Assembly (NCBI GenBank): GCA_038330085.1
Contig: JBBQNP010000190.1
Location: 1 to 7,479 of the forward strand
DNA length: 7,479 bases
Source of the DNA: JAEUIA01 sp038330085
Lineage (GTDB): Bacteria; Planctomycetota; UBA1135; GCA-002686595
Direction of reading: 5' to 3'
In this document: in pieces, positions 1 to 5,673 of the stretch
How the letters are laid out: each line of letters starts with the position of its first letter
How positions within the stretch are numbered: the first letter of the stretch is position 1
Program-made: the position numbers and the translations under genes
Notes under the pieces: model-generated
Seen by the model: only the letters and a program-made list of their open reading frames with translations
Told to the model about the DNA's origin: nothing
Database searches by the model: none

Positions 1-54
1 AGTCGTGGCTCCAAGGCAGGGACAGGCACAGGCTCCTCACACGCCATGGCGACG

Positions 55-78
55 TGTCATAACGTACATTATCAGACA
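55..78. promoter_or_regulatory. AT-rich imperfect palindrome, possible operator/promoter
   Basis: An AT-rich island stands out from very GC-rich surroundings. It reads TGTC-ATAA, six central bases, then TTAT-CA-GACA, so the two arms match except for a two-base insertion in the right arm. The right half contains TACATT and CATTAT, which resemble a -10 box, but I see no convincing -35 box. It lies 70 bases upstream of the ATG at 148. This fits a regulator-bound promoter for the lipoprotein gene and argues against translation starting at the in-frame ATG at 46. The role is inferred; only the dyad and base composition are seen. Confidence 0.3.
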
Positions 79-147
79 TTCCTGCGGCAGAGCCTGAGCG
101 GCGGTCGAGGGTCCGGTTCCAGCCCGATCCGGCCGATTCTTCCACTT

Positions 148-777
148 ATGAACCGCGCCGCTCTGTTCACCCTGTCCCTTGGGGCCTTTCTCGTCACTGT
201 GGTCGGTGGTTGCGCGTCGACGTCGACGGTGCGCACGTCACCTACCGGCGGCTTCGCACAAGCGGTCCGCGCCGACCTGGACATGCCCGTCTCCCTTCCG
301 CCGTACGAGCGGGTCCAGGCCAATTGGAAGGAGCGCCTGGATCAGCCCTACGCCTACGTCGAGATCCACGGCAGCTACACCCAGACCGCCCGTGCGCTCA
401 AGGGCGTTCTCGAAGCCGCACAACGCGCCGGACTCGAGCCGAGCGGAGCGCCGTTCGCACTCTTCTACGACGATCCGGGTCACACGAGCATCGACGAGCT
501 GCGTTCACGCGCGTGCGTTCCGATCGACGGCGACGCGGCGATCGACGCACCCTACGGCATCGACGTGTTACCCAGCGCGACGGTCGTCTACGCCTTCGTC
601 GGCGGTCCCTACGGCGACGTGCCGCGCGCCTACCCGGGCGTGTTCGCGTTCGTCGACCACATGCACTGGAAGGAATGCGGCCCGATCCGCGAGGTCTACC
701 TGATCCCGCCGGGATCCGTGTCGAGTTGGGACGACCTCGTCTGCGAAGTGCAGATCCCGGCGCAGCCGGCGCACTGA
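148..777 (+). CDS. Lipoprotein with a GyrI-like (AraC-effector-binding type) domain
   Basis: The 209-residue product starts with a short basic n-region (MNR), a hydrophobic stretch, and a lipobox ending VVGGC with Cys22 as the lipidated residue. Ala follows at +2, so by the Asp rule it should go to the outer membrane. Residues 66-204 follow the GyrI/BmrR-type ligand-binding fold pattern: VEIHGSYTQTARAL, then FALFYDDPG, then DELRSRACVPID, then AFVGGPYGDVPRAYPGVFAFV, and REVYLIPP near the end. Glu182 in REVYL sits where this family has its cavity glutamate. Known members are cytosolic (drug-responsive regulators, gyrase inhibitor), so an exported, lipid-anchored version would be a surface or periplasmic small-molecule binder; that role is inferred. 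I chose ATG 148 over ATG 46 because only 148 places the signal peptide at the N-terminus. Neither has a clear Shine-Dalgarno. The stop overlaps the first unit of a tandem repeat. Confidence 0.72.
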   Translation: MNRAALFTLSLGAFLVTVVGGCASTSTVRTSPTGGFAQAVRADLDMPVSLPPYERVQANWKERLDQPYAYVEIHGSYTQTARALKGVLEAAQRAGLEPSGAPFALFYDDPGHTSIDELRSRACVPIDGDAAIDAPYGIDVLPSATVVYAFVGGPYGDVPRAYPGVFAFVDHMHWKECGPIREVYLIPPGSVSSWDDLVCEVQIPAQPAH

Positions 778-869
778 GCAGTGACGCTGAGCAGTGACGC
801 TGAGCAGTGATGCTGAGCAGTGATGCTGAGCGATGACGCTGAGCGATGACGCTGAGCGATGATGCTGAG
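776..869. repeat. 13-bp tandem repeat, about 7 copies
   Basis: Seven consecutive 13-bp units: two of GAGCAGTGACGCT, two of GAGCAGTGATGCT, two of GAGCGATGACGCT and one GAGCGATGATGCT, then a partial GAG. The variants are ordered along the array, as expected from stepwise duplication. The first unit begins inside the TGA stop of the lipoprotein gene. The array fills most of the gap between two convergent genes. Thirteen is not a multiple of three and each unit holds TGA, so all plus-strand frames are closed. No coding role is supported. It could be a neutral minisatellite or a weakly structured 3' region. Confidence 0.93.
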
Positions 870-898
870 ATTCGCCGCGAGTCCGGCGACTCGACAGA

Positions 899-2560
899 TC
901 AGCGCGCTCCGGCCGCGAGCCCGCGCGCTTCCGGCGGATAGCAGCAGTAGACCGCGAAGCGACCGTCGTCCATTCGGTTCGCGCGCACGCGATCCTCGGG
1001 CTTGAGCCACTCGGCAAGGTCGTGTTCGATCTGCACGTTGCTCTCGACGCCGCCGCGATCGCGCACGTGCGCGATTCCGTCCGTCAGCGAGACGATCTCG
1101 TACAGCTCGCCCTGGCTTGGATCCGCGGAGCGCGTGTGACGACGATTGGCTTCGATGACGCGCGGTAGCGAATCACTCAAGCCCGAAAGCGTCGGGTGGA
1201 ACTGCGCGTAGAGATCGAGGTCCTGCGTCTCGTCGACCCAGCGCAGGAAACTCGACAGCGCCGCGAGAAGTCCGCGCGCGTCGTCGCCGCTCGAGAGTTC
1301 TCCGCTCTCGGGCAGCCACCACGCCGTGTACGACAGCAGATCGCGCGTCGAGAGGTTCTCGAACACGCCGATGTCGTGGGCGTAACGACCGAAGCTCTCG
1401 AGCGGACGCAGGTCCTCGACACGTGCGGAGCCTGCGTCGCGCTCCGTTTCCCACAAAAACTCCGTGATCATCGCTCCGACGACACCGGGAAAGTCCGGCG
1501 CAGGTGAGGCCTCTTCCAGATCTCCGATTCCGGACGCCTCTTCGAGCGCGAGTTCCTTCTCGAGGTCGCTGAAGAGCTGATCCAGCGGCAGACCGGCTTT
1601 GCGCTTGGCTTCGAACTCCGCGAGAGCACGTGCGGTGTCGACGGTGGTCTGCGACTTCGTGCGCGGCGCTGCCTGCGGCGTGAGGCTGATCCCGCGCCCG
1701 ATGCCACGCGTCGCCAACGATTCCCAGGCGTGCACGAGAGCACGCCGCGCGGCATCGAGGTCGACCGACGAATCGAAGGCGAGGCGGTCGAGAATCGGGC
1801 CGAGCGCGTCGTCGACGCCGACGACGAGCCGTTCGCGCTCGAACGGAGTGTCTGCGAGTTCCTCGAACCAGATGTCGACTTGGTCGCGCTCGACGCCGCT
1901 GCGCAAGAGCAGCGCACGCGCCTCCCCCACCGGATCCGCCGGCTTGCCGGTCGCATCCGCAGCGAAGAACATGCTCTCGAGCTCGCGCTGATTGATGCGC
2001 GCGACGCCGCGCCGGGTCGCACGCGCACGCTCGAGGTCGTCACGTAACGCATCGAGGAGCGAGCGGTTGCGGTAGAACGCCGCGGCTAGCGAGAGCCGGT
2101 GCGCGCCTTCCTCCGTCGGGAAGAGCCGGCCGGCGATGAGGTCGCCTTTTTCGAGCACGCTCGCGGCCTCGGGTGCGAGCACCGGGTACTCGCCTCGGCT
2201 GGCGAGGTCGCGCAGCCACAAACCTTCGCCTGGCTTCGCGCTCGAGACCTCGAAGATGCCCGCGTGCGAGTTCATGAGCGTCGCCAGAAACAACGGATCG
2301 TCGAGCCCGGAGCGCTCCGGATCGCTCTCGGCGATGCGCTGGAGGGCGAGGCCCTCGATGTTCGGGCTCGTGCGCTCGAGGAGGAACCACTCGAGGTGCC
2401 GCCGGCGCGCTAACTCGTCCTGCTCCACCCGTGCGGCGTCGAAGCGGCCCTGGAAGAACTCGGGCGCACTCTCCTGGAACTCGCGCGCGAGCACCTCGTC
2501 CTCGCGCACCAAGCCTTCCAGCGCTTCGAAGCGCTGCTCGAACTCGTCGCCTTGCGTCAT
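899..2560 (-). CDS. Uncharacterised acidic 553-residue protein
   Basis: I do not recognise this family. The start is ATG at 2558-2560 with AGGAG three bases upstream; the frame stays open further upstream, but there it lies opposite the cvpA gene. The product has no signal peptide or membrane segment, so it should be cytosolic. It is rich in Glu, Asp, Arg and Leu and looks mostly helical. Visible landmarks are a charged N-terminus (MTQGDEFEQRFEALEGLV), an aromatic patch RRRHLEWFLLERTSPNIEG, an acidic stretch DLEKELALEEASGIGDLEEA near residue 350, and a C-terminal part of alternating hydrophobic and charged residues (GIAHVRDRGGVESNVQ, GRFAVYCCYPPE) that could be a small beta-barrel. It is divergent from cvpA across a 223-bp gap and convergent with the lipoprotein gene, so probably transcribed alone. 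It is real by its length, its GC-rich third positions and a good ribosome binding site. Confidence 0.8.
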   Translation of the reverse strand: MTQGDEFEQRFEALEGLVREDEVLAREFQESAPEFFQGRFDAARVEQDELARRRHLEWFLLERTSPNIEGLALQRIAESDPERSGLDDPLFLATLMNSHAGIFEVSSAKPGEGLWLRDLASRGEYPVLAPEAASVLEKGDLIAGRLFPTEEGAHRLSLAAAFYRNRSLLDALRDDLERARATRRGVARINQRELESMFFAADATGKPADPVGEARALLLRSGVERDQVDIWFEELADTPFERERLVVGVDDALGPILDRLAFDSSVDLDAARRALVHAWESLATRGIGRGISLTPQAAPRTKSQTTVDTARALAEFEAKRKAGLPLDQLFSDLEKELALEEASGIGDLEEASPAPDFPGVVGAMITEFLWETERDAGSARVEDLRPLESFGRYAHDIGVFENLSTRDLLSYTAWWLPESGELSSGDDARGLLAALSSFLRWVDETQDLDLYAQFHPTLSGLSDSLPRVIEANRRHTRSADPSQGELYEIVSLTDGIAHVRDRGGVESNVQIEHDLAEWLKPEDRVRANRMDDGRFAVYCCYPPEARGLAAGAR

Positions 2561-2783
2561 GGTCTCCTGGTCTGGGTGTGCGTCGTGCTGGACTCGGGTC
2601 GAAATCGGGCCGCAGTCTAGCCCGAGGTCGAGGGTTTCTGGAGTGCAGGAGACCTCAGTAGTTGTCTGGGCTCTCGAGCCTAGGAGTTGCTCGGGTGAGG
2701 ACCCCGAGCGTGCCGCACGCGCTCCGCATGGGCGCCGATCGAGGGTCGCTGCGGCGTTGAACGGCACCCCACCGATCGCTCCA
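2561..2783. promoter_or_regulatory. Divergent intergenic region with hairpin (2689-2709)
   Basis: This 223-bp gap between divergently transcribed genes must hold the promoters of both, but I cannot place convincing -35/-10 pairs. It contains an inverted repeat GCTCGGG-(7 nt)-CCCGAGC at 2689-2709, a 7-bp perfect stem. A smaller GGCTC/GAGCC hairpin lies just upstream of it. AGGAGACC occurs in both orientations (2561-2568 complement, 2647-2654 direct); the first copy is the ribosome binding site of the minus-strand gene. The larger hairpin would lie in the 5' leader of a cvpA transcript starting upstream of it. Function is inferred from position only. Confidence 0.3.
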
Positions 2784-3395
2784 ATGCGAAGCATGCGCGC
2801 CTCGCTGCTGCTCCCTTCTCCCGATGCCTCCTCCGCGCTCACGTCGCTGCACCTGGCGGCGTTCGACGTGCGCTGGCTCGACGTCCTCGGCATCACGCTC
2901 GTCCTGTACTTCCTCCTCGTTGGGTTGAAGCACGGCCTGTGGTGGCAACTCGTGCGCTTGCTCGGCATCGTCGCGTCCGTGGCGATCGCGCGTGCGGTCG
3001 TCCCTCCGATCGCGCCACGGTTCGCCGCCGCGTTCCCCGACATGGACCCGCGCGTCGCCGGCGGCATCGTGTGGACTGCGGTCATCCTGCTCGGGTTGCT
3101 CGTCGTGGCTCTCGTCGGCCGCATGGGCAAGGACACGCTCGAAGCAGTGCAGCTCGGCCCGATCGATCGCATCGGCGGCGGCGTCGCGGGCGCGCTGACC
3201 GGCGTGCTGGTACACGCTGCGATCGTATTGTGCTTGTGTCAGGTCACGGGCCGCGAGTGGTCGGTCGACGCTGTGCGCGGCACTGCGAGCCAGCGGCTTG
3301 TCGTTTCGGTGGGGAGCAGCGTGCCGTTGTTTCTCGATGCGCACGCGGCGGACACGCTCGAGCCCTGGCTCGGTCGGGCAGCAGACAAGCATTGA
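2784..3395 (+). CDS. CvpA family membrane protein
   Basis: The 203-residue integral membrane protein has four predicted hydrophobic segments: about 33-50 (LDVLGITLVLYFLLVGL), 55-75 (LVRLLGIVASVAIARAVV), 92-111 (GIVWTAVILLGLLVVALVG) and 131-155 (GGGVAGALTGVLVHAAIVLCL). WLDVLGITLVLYFLLVGLKHG matches the hallmark start of CvpA/colicin V production family proteins (D-x2-hydrophobic run-G-x2-x-G), and the later RIGGGVAGALTG matches the family's Gly-rich third and fourth helix region. Family members are inner-membrane proteins linked to colicin V export and envelope homeostasis; the exact role here is unknown. ATG 2784 and ATG 2793 are both possible, giving a roughly 30-residue tail before the first helix that is longer than usual; a GTG at the helix start is a third option. 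No strong Shine-Dalgarno is seen. The stop TGA is the last native base triplet before the insertion sequence. Confidence 0.8.
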   Translation: MRSMRASLLLPSPDASSALTSLHLAAFDVRWLDVLGITLVLYFLLVGLKHGLWWQLVRLLGIVASVAIARAVVPPIAPRFAAAFPDMDPRVAGGIVWTAVILLGLLVVALVGRMGKDTLEAVQLGPIDRIGGGVAGALTGVLVHAAIVLCLCQVTGREWSVDAVRGTASQRLVVSVGSSVPLFLDAHAADTLEPWLGRAADKH

Positions 3396-3397
3396 TC
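3394..3397. repeat. Probable 4-bp target duplication GATC (left copy)
   Basis: GATC directly abuts the left end of the insertion sequence and recurs directly after its right end (4596-4599). Because GATC is palindromic it could also be read as part of a longer inverted repeat. Collapsing the element to one GATC gives TGATCA, which supplies adjacent stop codons to both flanking convergent genes, and this favours the duplication reading. Confidence 0.6.
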
Positions 3398-3420
3398 GGA
3401 AACTGGCCCCGTCGGCTGCA
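3398..3420. repeat. Left terminal inverted repeat of the IS
   Basis: Begins GGAAACTGGCCCCGTCGGCT and is the exact reverse complement of 4573-4595. The transposase stop codon lies only three bases inside it. Outside it stands GATC. Confidence 0.92.
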
Positions 3421-3423
3421 CCC

Positions 3424-4467
3424 TCAACGACCAGAAAAGACGCGCCACTCGAAGAATGAGGCCTTGCTGAACTGCCTGGTGACCACTCCGAGGGCCATCG
3501 CAGAGGTCGTGAACGGCGCGCGGTTGGTGATGCCGCGGATGTAGTTGCGATAGGCGACCCACACCCACGCGTGGCACTCCAACCATTCCCGCTTCTTCGA
3601 CGCTCCCCAACTGCGTCGCACCAGCCGCGAGAGCCCGTCGCGCAGCATCGCGAAAGTGTGGTTGATCGGAAACAGCGGGTTGTAGTAGTCGCGCACTGCG
3701 GTCGAGCTGTGCTGAACATGATGGTAGATCTGCGGCATGACCTGGCGTAGCACGCTCGGGTAGGTGGATTTGTGATCGCTCGTGATCACGAGGTCGCGGC
3801 CCAGTTCCCGTACTTCCGCAAGCTTGAGGAAGCACTTCTCCACCGCCGCCCGCGATCCGCTCCTTCGCCGACCCTCGGTTCGCTCACGCTCAGCTTTTCG
3901 CTCGAGCTCGCGAGGCCGCAGCTTGCCGCGAGAGGGCAGAGGCGCGACCTCGAGGTGCACCACGAAGTAGGACTCAATCTCGATGAGCGAGGGCACGGTC
4001 ACGGGCGAGAGACGCCGGGAGTTCTCGAAGCTCTCGAGTTCGTCGAGCTGAAAATCTCCGCGTAAACCGCCACTGAGTCGAATCCGGTCCAAGGCGCGCC
4101 CGTGGAATGCCCGAGCGTGTTTGGAGAGCAAGCTCAGCCGATGCACGACGGTCTTGCGCGTGCACTCGAGGTTGCGGGCGGCCTGGCGCTGGGTGACCTT
4201 CGAGATGAACGTATCGAACAGCGCGAGGTGGATCGTCGGTTTCTGTAACCGGTAGTCGAGGCGAAATGTCTGTGTCGAAAAGTAGTGCCCGCAGGCGCGA
4301 CACAGGAACCGTTGCACGATGCGCCGATCGCAATCGCGAACGTAGCGCCCCTTTTTCTGCCAGAGGAATGGGGCCTGCGCTTGGCGTGATGGACAGGGGT
4401 CCAAGGGACAATGGGGAGGAACGAAGGGACGATCCATCCCGTTCAGGTAAACGGCTTCGAGGTCCAT
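3424..4467 (-). CDS. IS transposase (Zn ribbon, HTH, DDE-like core)
   Basis: The 347-residue protein starts at ATG 4465-4467 with GAGGAG eight bases upstream; a small CACAC/GTGTG hairpin precedes that site in the leader and might mask or expose it. Domains: a zinc ribbon with Cys20, Cys25, Cys56 and Cys59 (C-x4-C ... CRACGHYF); an HTH at about 87-113 (VTQRQAARNLECTRKTVVHRL); and an RNase H-like catalytic core with Asp142 in FQLDELESF, Asp231 in VITSDHKSTYP, and a C-terminal segment INHTFAMLRDGLSRLVRRSW followed by SKK. This last part lines up with IERHNLNLRQHLARLGRK...SKS of IS1 InsB, putting Asn269 where IS1 has the catalytic Glu. Between the second helix region and Asp231 lies a basic, charged insert (about 178-205). 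The frame is uninterrupted with no sign of programmed frameshifting, unlike IS1. Upstream in-frame sequence to 4830 crosses the IS end and is not coding. Confidence 0.9.
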   Translation of the reverse strand: MDLEAVYLNGMDRPFVPPHCPLDPCPSRQAQAPFLWQKKGRYVRDCDRRIVQRFLCRACGHYFSTQTFRLDYRLQKPTIHLALFDTFISKVTQRQAARNLECTRKTVVHRLSLLSKHARAFHGRALDRIRLSGGLRGDFQLDELESFENSRRLSPVTVPSLIEIESYFVVHLEVAPLPSRGKLRPRELERKAERERTEGRRRSGSRAAVEKCFLKLAEVRELGRDLVITSDHKSTYPSVLRQVMPQIYHHVQHSSTAVRDYYNPLFPINHTFAMLRDGLSRLVRRSWGASKKREWLECHAWVWVAYRNYIRGITNRAPFTTSAMALGVVTRQFSKASFFEWRVFSGR

Positions 4468-4572
4468 GAAGTCTGCTCCTCGCACACACGACTGAGGGTG
4501 TGACGTCAAGAGCGGTGACTCACGAGACAGCGGTTCGGTTGCAGAAAATCCGTGAACTTTCGCTCGAACGGA

Positions 4573-4595
4573 TGCAGCCGACGGGGCCAGTTTCC
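4573..4595. repeat. Right terminal inverted repeat of the IS
   Basis: Exact reverse complement of 3398-3420, ending CCAGTTTCC. About 105 bp of leader separate it from the transposase start. That leader holds the palindrome TGACGTCA (4501-4508) but no convincing promoter pair. Confidence 0.92.
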
Positions 4596-4599
4596 GATC
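4596..4599. repeat. Probable 4-bp target duplication GATC (right copy)
   Basis: Second GATC flank of the insertion sequence. Together with the following A it provides TCA, the complement of the NifU-like gene's TGA stop (4598-4600). Confidence 0.6.
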
Positions 4600-4888
4600 A
4601 GGTCGTGCGCACGCCGAGCACCCATGGCAGTCGCTCGCGCAACCTCGGCTCCACCGCACCGTGAATGGAGAGTTCGCTGGAGTTGCACCCATCACACGCC
4701 CCGCGCAACTGCAGCACGACCCAACCGCCTTCGACCGCAACCAGTCGCACTTCGCCGCCGTCCGCCGCGAACATCGGGCGCATCTCTTCGAGGATCTCGC
4801 CCACCGCGAGCACCTGTGCCGGATCTCCACGCGGCGGAGCGTCGTCGCTGTCCTTCCAACCCGCGAGCAGTCGATCGAGCCAGCTCAC
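4598..4888 (-). CDS. NifU C-terminal-domain protein (Fe-S scaffold-like)
   Basis: This is a 96-residue single-domain protein. Residues 29-94 fit the NifU C-terminal (Nfu) domain: VGEILEEMRPMFAADGGEVR, then LVAVEGGWVVLQLRGACDGC, then NSSELSIHGAVEPRLRERLP. Cys65 and Cys68 form the CxxC that binds a bridging Fe-S cluster in Nfu dimers. Such proteins carry or deliver 4Fe-4S clusters in the cytosol. The residue after the second Cys is Asn rather than the common Pro. The start is GTG at 4886-4888, which overlaps the stop of the upstream kinase-like gene by four bases (GTGA), implying translational coupling. No independent ribosome binding site is evident. The 30-residue N-terminal extension (SWLDRLLAGWKDSDDAPPRG) includes an amphipathic helix. 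The stop TGA lies at the insertion-sequence junction and appears native. Confidence 0.87.
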   Translation of the reverse strand: MSWLDRLLAGWKDSDDAPPRGDPAQVLAVGEILEEMRPMFAADGGEVRLVAVEGGWVVLQLRGACDGCNSSELSIHGAVEPRLRERLPWVLGVRTT

Positions 4889-5502
4889 GAGGAAATACCG
4901 GAGGGCTTCTCGCGCGCCTGCATCGACAGCGCGCCGGCGGGGAGGAGCAGAGCGCACGCCCCGTCGATGCTCCGTGGCTCGAGCCGCGGGTCGAAGACGC
5001 GCAGCGTGTCGCCGAACTCCATCATTCGCTTCGCGTCCGAAGTGGAGCAGACGAGGGCGAAGCGGTCCGGTTCGCGCTCGACGATGTCCCACTCGAGCGT
5101 GGTGCCGACAGGCGAAGACATGCCGGACGCGTGGAGCCAGCGAGCGATTGCCCACGGAATGCGCCAGGATCCAACGTCCGCGCTTACGTCGAGCAGCGGG
5201 AGATCGCGTGCCGGTCGCTCGAGATCGCGGCGGTTCTTGCGCAGACAATCCGCGACCAGACGCACGAGTGGTCCCAGGCGCGAACGCTCGCGTCGCTCGA
5301 GCAGAACGTCCGCGCCGCCGGCGTTCGCAACGAGGCCCAGGATCCAGCCCAGGTCGTCTACTTCGAGCGCCGTTTCGGACAGGCCCTCGAACGCGCCGGG
5401 CTGCGACGTCGGCGCCTCGTCCAGCGGAGGTTCGGCGATCCAAGCCTGCAGCGCGCTCAAGTATTGCGTCGTGTTGTTGAGCTTGTGCAGCAGCACCGGC
5501 AC
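4885..5502 (-). CDS. Small histidine-kinase-like protein (ChpT-like architecture)
   Basis: The C-terminus is certain (stop 4885-4887, overlapping the next gene's GTG); the start is not. The protein is about 205 residues from GTG 5502. Near the N-terminus is LLHKLNNTTQYLSALQAWI, which resembles a histidine kinase H-box/dimerisation helix (typical H-x-LNN-xL). A second helix follows (LSETALEVDDLGWILGLV), then a region resembling an ATPase-like domain (LGPLVRLVADCLRKN, PWAIARWLHASGM, TTLEWDIVEREPDRFALVCST) without recognisable N, G1 or G2 ATP-binding boxes. Size and layout recall ChpT/Spo0B-type phosphotransferases, which are kinase-shaped but do not bind ATP; this is inference. No ATG lies between the tRNA 3' end and the H-box. 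The options are GTG 5502, ATT 5532 immediately after the tRNA CCA, or an ATG inside the tRNA, which is unlikely. Confidence 0.62.
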   Translation of the reverse strand: MPVLLHKLNNTTQYLSALQAWIAEPPLDEAPTSQPGAFEGLSETALEVDDLGWILGLVANAGGADVLLERRERSRLGPLVRLVADCLRKNRRDLERPARDLPLLDVSADVGSWRIPWAIARWLHASGMSSPVGTTLEWDIVEREPDRFALVCSTSDAKRMMEFGDTLRVFDPRLEPRSIDGACALLLPAGALSMQAREKPSGISS

Positions 5503-5532
5503 GAGCGCGCGCGCGAGCTCGTCGGGGGCAAT

Positions 5533-5618
5533 TGGTGCCGAGGCGGGGACTTGAACCCCGACTCCCTTACGGGAAATGGATTTTGAATCCATCGCGTCTG
5601 CCATTCCGCCACCCCGGC
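5533..5618 (-). tRNA. tRNA-Leu (anticodon CAA), CCA encoded
   Basis: A complete cloverleaf of 86 nt including CCA. The acceptor stem is GCCGGGG with CCTCGGC (one G-U pair), followed by discriminator A and encoded CCA. The anticodon arm ATGGA-TTCAAAA-TCCAT gives anticodon CAA. A long variable arm, TCCC-GTAA-GGGA, is typical of class II tRNAs, and the T arm is CGGGG-TTCAAGT-CCCCG. The anticodon and long variable arm identify leucine, reading UUG. It lies between dapB and the kinase-like gene on the same strand, and may be cotranscribed and processed out. The next base after CCA begins the open frame of the downstream gene. Confidence 0.96.
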
Positions 5619-5632
5619 ACGGTGGACCGCAG

Positions 5633-5662
5633 AGCGTAGTCGGCGGCAGCCGTGCGGCGCAA
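5633..5662 (-). promoter_or_regulatory. Weak candidate promoter for tRNA-Leu
   Basis: On the minus strand TTGCGC (5657-5662) and TACGCT (5633-5638) are 18 bp apart, and the latter ends 14 nt before the tRNA. Each hexamer matches the sigma-70 consensus at only three of six bases. Placement is reasonable but the match is poor; readthrough from dapB is the alternative. Confidence 0.2.
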
Positions 5663-5673
5663 GGCGAAGCAGC

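Larger units (their letters stand above)
3398..4595 (-). mobile_element. Insertion sequence, 1198 bp, zinc-ribbon DDE-like transposase
   Basis: A complete element: 23-bp perfect terminal inverted repeats (28 bp if the palindromic flanks are counted), a single intact transposase gene on the minus strand, and a probable 4-bp GATC target duplication. It lies in the junction of convergent cvpA and nifU-like genes without damaging either. I cannot assign a named IS family. The transposase end (LRDGLSRLVRRSW...SKK) resembles the C-terminal part of IS1 InsB, while the Zn ribbon plus HTH in the same polypeptide resembles the IS1/IS1595 superfamily. Those families usually make 8-9-bp duplications, which does not fit. 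Perfect ends and an intact gene suggest recent insertion. Confidence 0.9.

Noticed and set aside
46..147. Longer N-terminus for the lipoprotein from ATG 46
   Set aside because: It would bury the signal peptide behind 34 polar residues and spans the probable promoter/operator palindrome.
776..869. CRISPR array
   Set aside because: The 13-bp units are directly adjacent with no spacers and no cas genes are nearby.
2561..3172. Upstream extension of the 553-residue protein's open frame
   Set aside because: This stretch is antisense to the cvpA gene and the divergent region; the ribosome binding site and ATG at 2560 mark the start.
2655..3719. Long minus-strand open frame across cvpA into the IS
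   Set aside because: Arg/Ala/His-rich shadow composition, crosses the IS boundary, and antisense to a clear CvpA gene.
3385..4608. 8- or 9-bp target duplication expected for an IS1/IS1595-type element
   Set aside because: The flanks (ACAAGCAT on the left, GGTCGTGC on the right) do not match; only GATC is shared.
4598..4640. Truncation of the NifU-like and CvpA proteins by the IS
   Set aside because: Both domains look complete and the reconstructed empty site supplies the same stop codons.
4552..5586. Long plus-strand open frame opposite the NifU-like and kinase-like genes
   Set aside because: Shadow of GC-rich genes with clear motifs on the minus strand; it also runs across the IS end and into the tRNA.
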